Part shown: positions 6,753 through 12,572 of the stretch, in pieces
Numbering within the stretch: the stretch's first letter is position 1
How the letters are laid out: each line of letters starts with the position of its first letter
From: SCGC-AAA076-P13 sp965656035
GTDB taxonomy: Bacteria > Pseudomonadota > Gammaproteobacteria > Magnimaribacterales > D2472
Reading direction: 5' to 3'
Length of the DNA stretch: 12,572 nucleotides
Assembly: GCA_965656035.1 (NCBI GenBank)
Contig: CBFHIO010000027.1
Location: 1-12,572, forward strand
The notes under the pieces: model-generated
What the model was told of the DNA's origin: nothing
The model's database searches: none
Seen by the model: the letters and a program-made list of their open reading frames with translations, nothing else
Translations under genes and position numbers: made by a program

Positions 6753-7208
6753 CTACGTCCAAGATTTTATTAACTTTATAGCTTCATCCTGAGTTATTAC
6801 TAATCTAGCATATTTGGGCGTCTCCATAGAACGCATTTGTTCTGCAACAAATTCTGGGCTTAATCCAAAATTAATAAGACTAGTTGCAAGATCTTTTTTA
6901 GCCTCAATATTTTCAGTATCTGAAGTAAGTTTCTGTGAATAATAATTTGTTTTGAACACCAAAATACCTAACTCAGCTAAGGCTAAGTCCTTATCATCGC
7001 ATTCATTGTCTTCATATTTATCTATTGCATTAAGTATCCAATAATATGGTTTAGCTACTTTTGCTTTTGCTTCATCAATATTTGGATAAAGTTTGGTATG
7101 TGATTTTTCTTTAAACCAATTGTCTTCATGCTTAATAATGCATTCTTCCTTTAGATCGAATAAATACTTTTTTAGTTCGTCATCCTTAGTTATAAATGTA
7201 TATTCCAC
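6753..7208 (-). CDS. Unrecognised 151-residue protein, coupled to rocD
   Basis: I do not recognise this protein. It starts with GTG at 7208-7206, overlapping the rocD stop by one base (TAGTG), so translation is probably coupled to rocD; an AGAG about 10 bases upstream may serve as a ribosome site. It has no signal peptide and no membrane segment, is charged and looks mostly helical. An aromatic-rich patch KPYYWILNAIDKYED is at about 53-67, and an acidic stretch with one Cys (NECDDKD) follows. The C-terminal third (about 105-151) looks like helices ending in a conserved-looking QDEAIKLIKSW. Base use is like the neighbours', so nothing suggests transfer. A function tied to ornithine aminotransferase or to the MGMT protein is only guilt by association. 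Confidence 0.75.
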   Translation of the reverse strand: MEYTFITKDDELKKYLFDLKEECIIKHEDNWFKEKSHTKLYPNIDEAKAKVAKPYYWILNAIDKYEDNECDDKDLALAELGILVFKTNYYSQKLTSDTENIEAKKDLATSLINFGLSPEFVAEQMRSMETPKYARLVITQDEAIKLIKSWT

Positions 7209-8455
7209 TATTGATAATCTCTAAATACTTTAATAATTTTTTCCATAGCCCAATCGATTTCTTCTTTAGTAATTGTTAATGGAGGAGCAAATCTAATAAC
7301 TGTTTCATGTGTTTCTTTTGCAAGGATTCCCTCATTCATCAATGATAAACATATTTTTTTTGCAGATATTCTTTGATTAAACTCTACTCCTATCCATAGC
7401 CCTTTACCCCTTACCTCTGTAATGAAATCTAAATTTATTTCTTCAAGTTTAGCTTTAAGGTAGTCGCCCATATTTTTGCTGTTTTCAATTAAGTTTTCAT
7501 CGATTAATAAATCAAGGGCCTTAGAAGCTACTTTTGCCGCAAGCGGATTGCCTCCAAAAGTAGAACCATGAGATCCTGGATTAAAATGATTCATAACTTC
7601 TTTGGAACTTAAAAATGCAGAAACTGGTAGCAACCCTCCGCCTAATGCTTTTCCTAAAATTAAACCATCAGGTTGTATTCCTTCATGTTCGTATGCAAAC
7701 ATCTTACCGGTTCTGCCCAAACCAGATTGAATTTCATCTAATATAAGTAAAATCTCATTTTCATCACACAAAGTTCTTAGCTGTTTCAACCAGCCGTCTT
7801 GCGGAGTTATAATTCCACCCTCACCTTGAATTGGTTCTACTAGAACCGCACATGTGTTTTTATTAATTAAGCTTTTGAAGGATTCAATAGACTTTTCGCA
7901 TACTTTTGAGCAGTCGCAATTTGTTTTGCAATAATCAGCTTGAACAAATCCGTCTGCAAAAGGTCCAAACCCTTTCTTGTAATCTTTTTCTGATGAGAAT
8001 CCTACAATAGTTGTAGTTCTGCCATGAAAGTTTCCTTCAGCAACAATTATTTCGGCAGAATTTTCTTCAATGCCCTTTGTAAAATATCCCCATCTTCTTG
8101 CAGCTTTAATTGCAGTTTCAACCGCTTCAGCTCCTGTGTTCATGGGCAAAATGGATTCGAATCCACTTAATTTTGAGAGTTTTTCAATATACTCTCCGAA
8201 GGGCTCTGTGTAGAATGCCCTTGAGCTTATTGCTAACTTTTCAGCTTGATTGATTAATACTTTTACCAGTTCTGGATGAGAGTGGCCATGGCTTACAGCA
8301 GAGTATGCAGACATCATATCTAAGTATTTATTATCATCAACATCCCACAAATAAACACCCTCGCCTTTTTTTAGTACTATTGGTAGAGGTGAATAATTTT
8401 TGGCTCCATAAATGGCTTCTTTGGCAATTAAATTGTTTTGTAAATTACTTGTCAT
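7208..8455 (-). CDS. rocD: Ornithine--oxo-acid aminotransferase with a four-Cys insertion
   Basis: A PLP enzyme of class III that moves the delta-amino group of ornithine to 2-oxoglutarate, giving glutamate-5-semialdehyde and glutamate. The 415 residues align along their length with human OAT as I recall it. PLP lysine is K269 (LGKALGGG), the cofactor Asp is D240 (DEIQSG), and SerThr of HGSTFGGNP sits at 298-299. The OAT-specific residues match recalled human numbering: Y21 (Y55), Y51 (Y85), R146 (R180), E212 (E235). This supports OAT over acetylornithine or GABA aminotransferase. Between about 175 and 187 there is an 11-residue insertion relative to human OAT carrying C176, C180, C182 and C186. 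It heads a three-gene operon and is divergent from the CtlX-type gene, which could supply ornithine. Confidence 0.93.
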   Translation of the reverse strand: MTSNLQNNLIAKEAIYGAKNYSPLPIVLKKGEGVYLWDVDDNKYLDMMSAYSAVSHGHSHPELVKVLINQAEKLAISSRAFYTEPFGEYIEKLSKLSGFESILPMNTGAEAVETAIKAARRWGYFTKGIEENSAEIIVAEGNFHGRTTTIVGFSSEKDYKKGFGPFADGFVQADYCKTNCDCSKVCEKSIESFKSLINKNTCAVLVEPIQGEGGIITPQDGWLKQLRTLCDENEILLILDEIQSGLGRTGKMFAYEHEGIQPDGLILGKALGGGLLPVSAFLSSKEVMNHFNPGSHGSTFGGNPLAAKVASKALDLLIDENLIENSKNMGDYLKAKLEEINLDFITEVRGKGLWIGVEFNQRISAKKICLSLMNEGILAKETHETVIRFAPPLTITKEEIDWAMEKIIKVFRDYQ

Positions 8456-8461
8456 AATAGT

Positions 8462-8467
8462 ATTCTA
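8462..8467 (-). promoter_or_regulatory. Candidate -10 box of a leaderless rocD transcript
   Basis: TAGAAT on the minus strand ends 6 bases before the rocD ATG (8455-8453). If used, transcription would start at or next to the A of the start codon, giving a leaderless message, which fits the lack of a Shine-Dalgarno. No good -35 is seen. The 45-base gap to the divergent hydrolase gene leaves little room for alternatives. Confidence 0.35.
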
Positions 8468-8490
8468 CATCCATTGAGATTAATGATATA

Positions 8491-8496
8491 GAGGAG
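8491..8496 (+). promoter_or_regulatory. Shine-Dalgarno of the CtlX-type hydrolase gene
   Basis: GAGGAG lies 4 bases before the ATG at 8501. It is the strongest ribosome site in the window and fixes the start, although the spacing is slightly short. Confidence 0.65.
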
Positions 8497-8500
8497 CATT

Positions 8501-9400
8501 ATGAATAACCAATCATCAAATCATCTTTTTATGATTGAGCCTGAGGTTTTCTACTCAAACGATCAAACATTAGATTCAAATCACTTTCAAACTGAACATG
8601 ATATTCATTTGAAAAAAAATGATATTAAAGAAGAAGCTTTAACTGAGTTTAATAATTTAAAGAATAAAATTGAAGCTAACGGGATTAAGGTTACCTCTAT
8701 GAAGGGTTCTCCAGAATGCCCTGATCATATTTTTCCGAATTGGTTTATTACTTTTGAAGACAAAACTTTTCAGCTTTTTAGCATGAAAGCTGAAAATAGG
8801 CGTCTTGAAAAAACAAAGGAAATGATTGAATTTCTCTCTCAACACTATTCTTTAAATGGTGATTTAACTGAATATGAAGATAATGGACTCTTTCTTGAAG
8901 CTACAAGCAGCATGGTCTTTGATAGAGTTAACAGAGTTGTGTATGCAGGAATATCACCAAGAACTAATGCTGATCTAACAAAAAAATGGTGCGTTGATAA
9001 TAATTATGAGCTTGTCATGTTTGAAACACTAAGCCATAAAGGAGATTCAATTTATCATACTGACGTATTCATGTATGTTGGTCAAAAAGTTATTGGGATT
9101 TGCTTTGATGTTATCCTTCCTGAGTACAGAGAAATTGTTAGAGATAAAGTATCTAGATATCATGATGTATATGAAATAAAACAAAATCAAATACTAGATT
9201 TTTGTGGTAACAGCCTTGAGGCTAAAAACAATCTTAATGAATTTTTTTTAATAATGTCTTCAAGAGCATTTAACGCCTTAAATGATGGCCAAAAAGAACA
9301 GCTCTCTAAATATTATAAAAAAATTATTCACTCAGATTTAACTACGATAGAAAAGTATGGCGGTGGATCAGCTCGATGTATGCTTAACGAACTCTTTTAA
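8501..9400 (+). CDS. ctlX: CtlX-type citrulline/arginine hydrolase (amidinotransferase fold)
   Basis: A 299-residue member of the guanidino-group-modifying superfamily (arginine deiminase, DDAH, amidinotransferases; pentein fold). Motifs fit the CtlX branch: MIEP near the N-terminus (about 11-14), DHIFPNWF at 75-82 with the substrate-binding Asp, FLEATSSMVFD at 131-141, ISPRTN at 151-156, the catalytic His in YHTDVF (H186, with D188), and C293 in GGGSARCMLNE at the C-terminus. Known CtlX proteins hydrolyse citrulline to ornithine, ammonia and CO2 (described in Francisella); an arginine deiminase-like reaction is the main alternative. It is divergent from rocD, which consumes ornithine, so the pair would convert citrulline to glutamate semialdehyde in two steps. 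The 3' end overlaps metF by 4 bases on the opposite strand. Confidence 0.85.
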   Translation: MNNQSSNHLFMIEPEVFYSNDQTLDSNHFQTEHDIHLKKNDIKEEALTEFNNLKNKIEANGIKVTSMKGSPECPDHIFPNWFITFEDKTFQLFSMKAENRRLEKTKEMIEFLSQHYSLNGDLTEYEDNGLFLEATSSMVFDRVNRVVYAGISPRTNADLTKKWCVDNNYELVMFETLSHKGDSIYHTDVFMYVGQKVIGICFDVILPEYREIVRDKVSRYHDVYEIKQNQILDFCGNSLEAKNNLNEFFLIMSSRAFNALNDGQKEQLSKYYKKIIHSDLTTIEKYGGGSARCMLNELF

Positions 9401-10248
9401 AATTCTTTTACCCAATTAGCGGTTGTTTTAGCTCCGCCCAATGGAAAAAAATGAACTTGCTCAATATTAAAATCTGGATTTTGCGATTTATATTCAGCTA
9501 ATTCACTTATTACAGAAGTTGGTTCATATGGCAAAAGAAGCTTTGTTAAATCCTTGGCTCTTTTTTGCAATACTTTCAATGATGCACCAACTCCGCATTC
9601 AACTGAATACCTAATTAAAGTTTGTAATTTTGCAGGCCCTGCTATGCCAATATGAACTGGAAGATCAATGTTCATATCAATAAGACTGTTTGCCCATTGT
9701 ATTATTGCTACAGGGTCAAAACAAAATTGAGTTGCGATTGCTATCTGTGCATCAGTCCTTTTAGCATACTCATTTTTCCATGATAAAGCTTTATTAACAT
9801 TGGTATGTGTGTTGTCTCTATCAATATCTTTATTGCCCTCAGGATGTCCAGCGACATGCAAACGTTTAAAATTATATTTATCAAATAATTCTGTTTCCAT
9901 TATTTGGATTGATGAATCAAATATACCAGCGGGTTTTTTTGAACCTCCAGCAATTAAAAGAGCCTCTTGAACATTGGCTTCTCCTGAATACTTAGATAAC
10001 CAACTCTCTAGTATATTTTTATCCTCTATTATCCTTGCAGGAAAATGTGGCATTGGAATAAATCCTTCATCAGTAATCTTTTTTGCAGTTGTAAGCATTT
10101 CATCAAATGTAGTTCCTTCAATATGAGCAATATATATTCTTGTATTAGCGGGAAGAACTTCAGCAAAACTTTCTATTTTAGCGGCTGCATTTGGGGTTAC
10201 TTCAATTGAATAACCTTCTAAAAAATTTTTAACAACTTCAGAATTCAT
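9397..10248 (-). CDS. metF: Divergent methylenetetrahydrofolate reductase (MetF-like)
   Basis: A 283-residue protein of the FAD-dependent MTHFR TIM-barrel family, which converts 5,10-methylene-THF to 5-methyl-THF. SIEVTP at 14-19 corresponds to the FEFFPP start of E. coli MetF, so E16 would be the catalytic Glu. VAGHPEGN (about 131-138) matches the VAAYPE motif, ATQFCFDPVAIIQW matches ITQFFFD, and HIGIAGPAKLQTL and HFFPLGGAKTTANW match the C-terminal blocks. The loop equivalent to RGD, whose Asp tunes the flavin in E. coli, reads AGGSKK here, so that Asp appears to be missing. This resembles a divergent MTHFR branch of marine proteobacteria sometimes linked to THF-dependent demethylation of methylated osmolytes; that link is not testable here. 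There is no Shine-Dalgarno. It starts 24 bases downstream of tRNA-Ser and is convergent with ctlX. Confidence 0.8.
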   Translation of the reverse strand: MNSEVVKNFLEGYSIEVTPNAAAKIESFAEVLPANTRIYIAHIEGTTFDEMLTTAKKITDEGFIPMPHFPARIIEDKNILESWLSKYSGEANVQEALLIAGGSKKPAGIFDSSIQIMETELFDKYNFKRLHVAGHPEGNKDIDRDNTHTNVNKALSWKNEYAKRTDAQIAIATQFCFDPVAIIQWANSLIDMNIDLPVHIGIAGPAKLQTLIRYSVECGVGASLKVLQKRAKDLTKLLLPYEPTSVISELAEYKSQNPDFNIEQVHFFPLGGAKTTANWVKEF

Positions 10249-10271
10249 GAATGTATTAAAGCATAAAAAAC

Positions 10272-10361
10272 TGGCGGAGAGTGAGGGATTCGAACCCTCG
10301 AACCAGTTACCCAGTTACCTCCTTAGCAGGGAGGCGCTTTCGACCACTCAGCCAACTCTCC
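10272..10361 (-). tRNA. tRNA-Ser (anticodon GCU)
   Basis: A complete class II tRNA of 90 bases with CCA encoded (10274-10272). Acceptor stem GGAGAGT pairs with ACTCTCC and the discriminator is G. The anticodon stem is CCTCC/GGAGG with loop CTGCTAA, so the anticodon GCT is at 10327-10325 (minus) and reads AGC/AGU serine codons. A long variable arm (6 pairs, loop GTAA) and T-arm GAGGG/CCCTC with TTCGAAT follow. The DNA runs straight into six T residues. In E. coli and Pseudomonas the same tRNA lies behind csrA; here it lies behind pyrC. Confidence 0.97.
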
Positions 10362-10375
10362 GAAATTGATGCGAG

Positions 10376-10381
10376 ATTATA
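10376..10381 (-). promoter_or_regulatory. -10 box of the tRNA-Ser promoter
   Basis: A perfect TATAAT on the minus strand ends 14 bases before the mature tRNA and is followed by CTCGC, a GC-rich discriminator typical of stable-RNA promoters under stringent control. No good -35 is seen; the upstream region is a T-tract (10392-10400) that could act as an UP-like or terminator-like element behind pyrC. The tRNA, perhaps with metF, is thus likely transcribed independently of pyrC. Confidence 0.6.
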
Positions 10382-10407
10382 ACCCTTTGATAAAAAAAAA
10401 TACCTAA

Positions 10408-11742
10408 TTATCGATCAAATTCTATTTGCATTCCAAGAGGAATATCATTTTTAACACGACCATCTTCAAATACTATATGCCCATTACAGATTGTCATATG
10501 AACTGATGAGTTAAATGTTTTACCTTCAAAGGGTGACCACCCGCATTTATAAAGAATGTTGTCTTTGGTTACTTGATATTTTTTATCTAGATCGATGACT
10601 ACAAGATCAGCGTAACAACCTTCTCTAATGTAACCTCTGTCTTTTACTTGAAATCTTTTTGCGACATTGTGAGTAGTTTTTTCAACTATTGTTTCCAGAG
10701 TTAATATGCCTTGGTGGTAAAAATCCAATAGTATCTGCAATCCATGTTGAACCAGTGGCAGTCCTGCTGGTGCATCTGAGTATTTCCTCATTTTTTCATC
10801 CCATGTATGAGGTGCATGATCTGTAGCAATAATATCAATTTTATTTTCTAGAAGCGCTTTTATAAGCGCCTGTCTGTCAGATTCTTCTTTAATAGATGGG
10901 TTGCATTTAATTTGATTGCCTAATTTAGCATAGTCTTTTTCGTTAAAGTGCATGTGGTGAACGCACACTTCAGAAGTTATTTTTTTACCATCAACTTCTC
11001 CTTTAGTAAATAACTCCATTTCTTTTTCGGTTGTTAGATGAAATACATGTAGATCAGAGTCATATTTCTTAGCAAGACTAACCGCAAGAGAGCTTGATAA
11101 ATAACAACTCTCAACATCTCTTATAAGGTGATGGTGTTGAGCTGAAAGTTCATCTCCATATTTTTCAAGAAATATTTTTTCATTATTCTTAACAGTTGTT
11201 TGATCTTCGCAATGAGTAACAACAATAAGAGGTGAATAATTAAAAATGTCATCGAGCGCATCAAGGCTATCAACGAGCATCTCTCCAGTAGAAGCACCCA
11301 TGAAAACCTTTAATGCTGCCGCTTGATTTATATCAACTTTTTTAATTTCTTCAATATTTGTATTGCTTGCTCCAAGATGGAAGGAATAGTTAGATAAAGA
11401 TTTTGTACTTGCTATGTCAAATTTTTTACTTAAATTTTCATTAGTTGTTGTTGTTGGATTAACATTTGGCATTTCAAAATAACTTGTCACACCACCAGCA
11501 AGGCCTGCTCTTGATTCTGTTGCAATGTTACCTTTGTGTGTTAAACCAGGCTCTCTAAAGTGAACTTGGTCATCAATTAATCCAGGTAATACGTGCTTTC
11601 CATTTAGATCAACAGTTTTCTTTGTTTCAGAATCTATGGAGCGACTAATTAATTCAATTCTATTATTTTTAATTGCAATATCTGATTCGATTATTTTATT
11701 TTCATTAACAATTTTGCAATTTTGTAATACTAAATCATACAT
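10408..11742 (-). CDS. pyrC: Dihydroorotase
   Basis: A 444-residue amidohydrolase-family enzyme that cyclises carbamoyl-aspartate to dihydroorotate, the third step of pyrimidine synthesis. Seen motifs: PGLIDDQVHFREPGLTHKG starting at 53 with H61, R63 and E64; MPN at 91-93; the carboxylated lysine K145 in ALKVFMGASTGE; metal ligands H177 (VVTHCED) and H235 (HVFHLTT); and D308 in IIATDHAPH. The usual HxH metal motif near the start reads Q-V-H (Q59, H61); I recall the same DDQVHFREPG in Bacteroidetes and Xanthomonas dihydroorotases, so this is probably a subgroup trait. Length fits the class I (PyrC/CAD-like) branch, not the about 345-residue E. coli class II enzyme. It starts one base after the lysC stop (TAA T ATG), so the two are probably co-transcribed. 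Hydantoinase is a weaker alternative. Confidence 0.9.
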   Translation of the reverse strand: MYDLVLQNCKIVNENKIIESDIAIKNNRIELISRSIDSETKKTVDLNGKHVLPGLIDDQVHFREPGLTHKGNIATESRAGLAGGVTSYFEMPNVNPTTTTNENLSKKFDIASTKSLSNYSFHLGASNTNIEEIKKVDINQAAALKVFMGASTGEMLVDSLDALDDIFNYSPLIVVTHCEDQTTVKNNEKIFLEKYGDELSAQHHHLIRDVESCYLSSSLAVSLAKKYDSDLHVFHLTTEKEMELFTKGEVDGKKITSEVCVHHMHFNEKDYAKLGNQIKCNPSIKEESDRQALIKALLENKIDIIATDHAPHTWDEKMRKYSDAPAGLPLVQHGLQILLDFYHQGILTLETIVEKTTHNVAKRFQVKDRGYIREGCYADLVVIDLDKKYQVTKDNILYKCGWSPFEGKTFNSSVHMTICNGHIVFEDGRVKNDIPLGMQIEFDR

Positions 11743-11743
11743 A

Positions 11744-12572
11744 TTATCTATCCAGATTGAATGCTTTATGAAGTGAAGCTACAGCAATTTCTATTTCATT
11801 TTCATCAATAACAATTGTTATTTTAATTTCTGAAGTACTTATCATTTGAATATTTATTCCAGTTTCAGACAATGCTTTAAATGCTGTACTAGCAATTCCA
11901 GCATGTGATCTCATACCAACACCAACAAGAGAAACTTTAGCAATACTTGAATCAATTAACAAATCATTGAATTCTAGAGATGCTTTTAAACCATTTATAA
12001 CCTCAGCAGCCATGGATTCATCTTCTTTTGAGACAGTAAATGTAAAATCTGTTTTTCCATTAACACTAACATTTTGAACTATGACATCAACTTCAATGTT
12101 TGCATCACTTAATGGGCCCAAAATACCATAAGCCATTCCAGGAGTATCGCTAACCCCATGTAGAGTAAACTTTACTTGATCCTTTTGAAAAGCTATACCA
12201 GAAACTAAACCATTTTCCATATTTTTTTCCTCAAGAGATATCAGGGTGCCATTACCTGGCTCAAAACTTGATAAAACTCTGACAGGTACATTATATTTAT
12301 TTGCAAACTCAACTGCTCTAATTTGAATTACTTTAGCACCCTGTCCTGCCATTTCAAGCATTTCTTCCATAGTAATTACATCAATCTTTTTTGCCTCAGG
12401 AACTACCCTAGGATCAGTAGTGTAAATGCCATCAACATCAGTATAAATATCGCATCTTTCTGCATCTAGTTGAGCAGCGATAGCTACAGCTGTAGTATCA
12501 GATCCGCCTCTGCCAAGGGTTGTAACATCCCCAGACTCTGTAATACCCTGAAAACCTGTAATTATAGGAATA
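11744..12572 (-). CDS. lysC: Aspartokinase, C-terminal two-thirds (partial, 5' end off window)
   Basis: LysC phosphorylates aspartate, the first step toward lysine, threonine and methionine. The frame is open to the right edge, giving 275 residues; the internal ATG at 12370 is not the start, because upstream codons encode the end of the kinase domain: ITGFQGITESGDVTTLGRGG, then SDTTAVAIAAQLDAERCDIY, TDVDGIYTTDPR and the conserved VITMEEMLEMAGQGAKV. The regulatory part has two ACT domains: TLHGVSDTPGMAYGILGPL with VDVIVQNVS, and SLVGVGMRSHAGIASTAFKA with IQMISTSEIKITIVI. This is the layout of the monofunctional aspartokinases (about 405 residues) usually feedback-inhibited by lysine and/or threonine, so about 130 N-terminal residues are missing beyond the edge. 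Such genes usually have an internal start giving a separate beta subunit; none can be proven here. It is directly upstream of pyrC. Confidence 0.96.
   Translation of the reverse strand, partial: IPIITGFQGITESGDVTTLGRGGSDTTAVAIAAQLDAERCDIYTDVDGIYTTDPRVVPEAKKIDVITMEEMLEMAGQGAKVIQIRAVEFANKYNVPVRVLSSFEPGNGTLISLEEKNMENGLVSGIAFQKDQVKFTLHGVSDTPGMAYGILGPLSDANIEVDVIVQNVSVNGKTDFTFTVSKEDESMAAEVINGLKASLEFNDLLIDSSIAKVSLVGVGMRSHAGIASTAFKALSETGINIQMISTSEIKITIVIDENEIEIAVASLHKAFNLDR

Noticed and set aside
8657..8845. Minus-strand open frame inside the CtlX-type gene
   Set aside because: The plus-strand frame holds catalytic motifs across this region; no independent support.
10265..10270. T-run directly after the tRNA as an intrinsic terminator
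   Set aside because: No dedicated hairpin precedes it other than the tRNA itself, and metF begins 24 bases on with no obvious promoter of its own, so read-through is equally likely.
12368..12370. ATG as the start of a short aspartokinase
   Set aside because: The frame continues upstream to the window edge with conserved kinase-domain sequence, so this is an internal Met; the gene is cut by the window edge.

Overview
This window comes from an AT-rich, tightly packed bacterial chromosome. Gene content and order point to a streamlined gammaproteobacterium, probably a marine oligotroph of the SAR86 kind. That placement is an inference from base composition, very short intergenic gaps, family types and two gammaproteobacterial synteny blocks (rpsP / ypjD-corB and lysC / tRNA-Ser(GCU)). 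No mobile element, CRISPR array, phage gene or rRNA is visible, and no gene-free stretch exceeds about 110 bases.

Layout. 1-539 (-): rpsP (ribosomal protein bS16), open at the left edge, with a long acidic tandem-repeat tail. 646-3141 (+): a compact run of a short YpjD-like membrane protein, the CorB-type CNNM/CBS membrane protein, and GloC, a type II glyoxalase-like hydrolase. 3145-3942 (-): a short-chain dehydrogenase, convergent with gloC. 4015-6483 (+): a large secreted zinc metalloprotease of the DUF5117/DUF4953 type. 6480-8455 (-): a three-gene operon of rocD (ornithine aminotransferase), an unrecognised 151-residue protein and a single-domain MGMT-type protein. 8501-9400 (+): a CtlX-type citrulline/arginine hydrolase, divergent from rocD. 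9397-10248 (-): a divergent MetF-like protein. 10272-10361 (-): tRNA-Ser(GCU). 10408-12572 (-): pyrC (dihydroorotase) directly behind the 3' part of lysC (aspartokinase), which runs off the right edge.

How the genes work together. CtlX and RocD form a plausible pathway: citrulline (or a related guanidino/ureido compound) to ornithine, then ornithine to glutamate-5-semialdehyde, feeding nitrogen and carbon into glutamate. They share a 45-base divergent promoter region. LysC, PyrC and MetF are aspartate-family, pyrimidine and one-carbon metabolism. The left part is translation and membrane/ion housekeeping.

Nothing here amounts to a clear new multi-gene system. The points most worth a second look are: a four-cysteine insertion in RocD next to the PLP-binding core; the unknown gene translationally coupled to rocD; the two-unit repeat tail of bS16; pyrC occupying the place where csrA usually sits; and loss of ffh between rpsP and ypjD.
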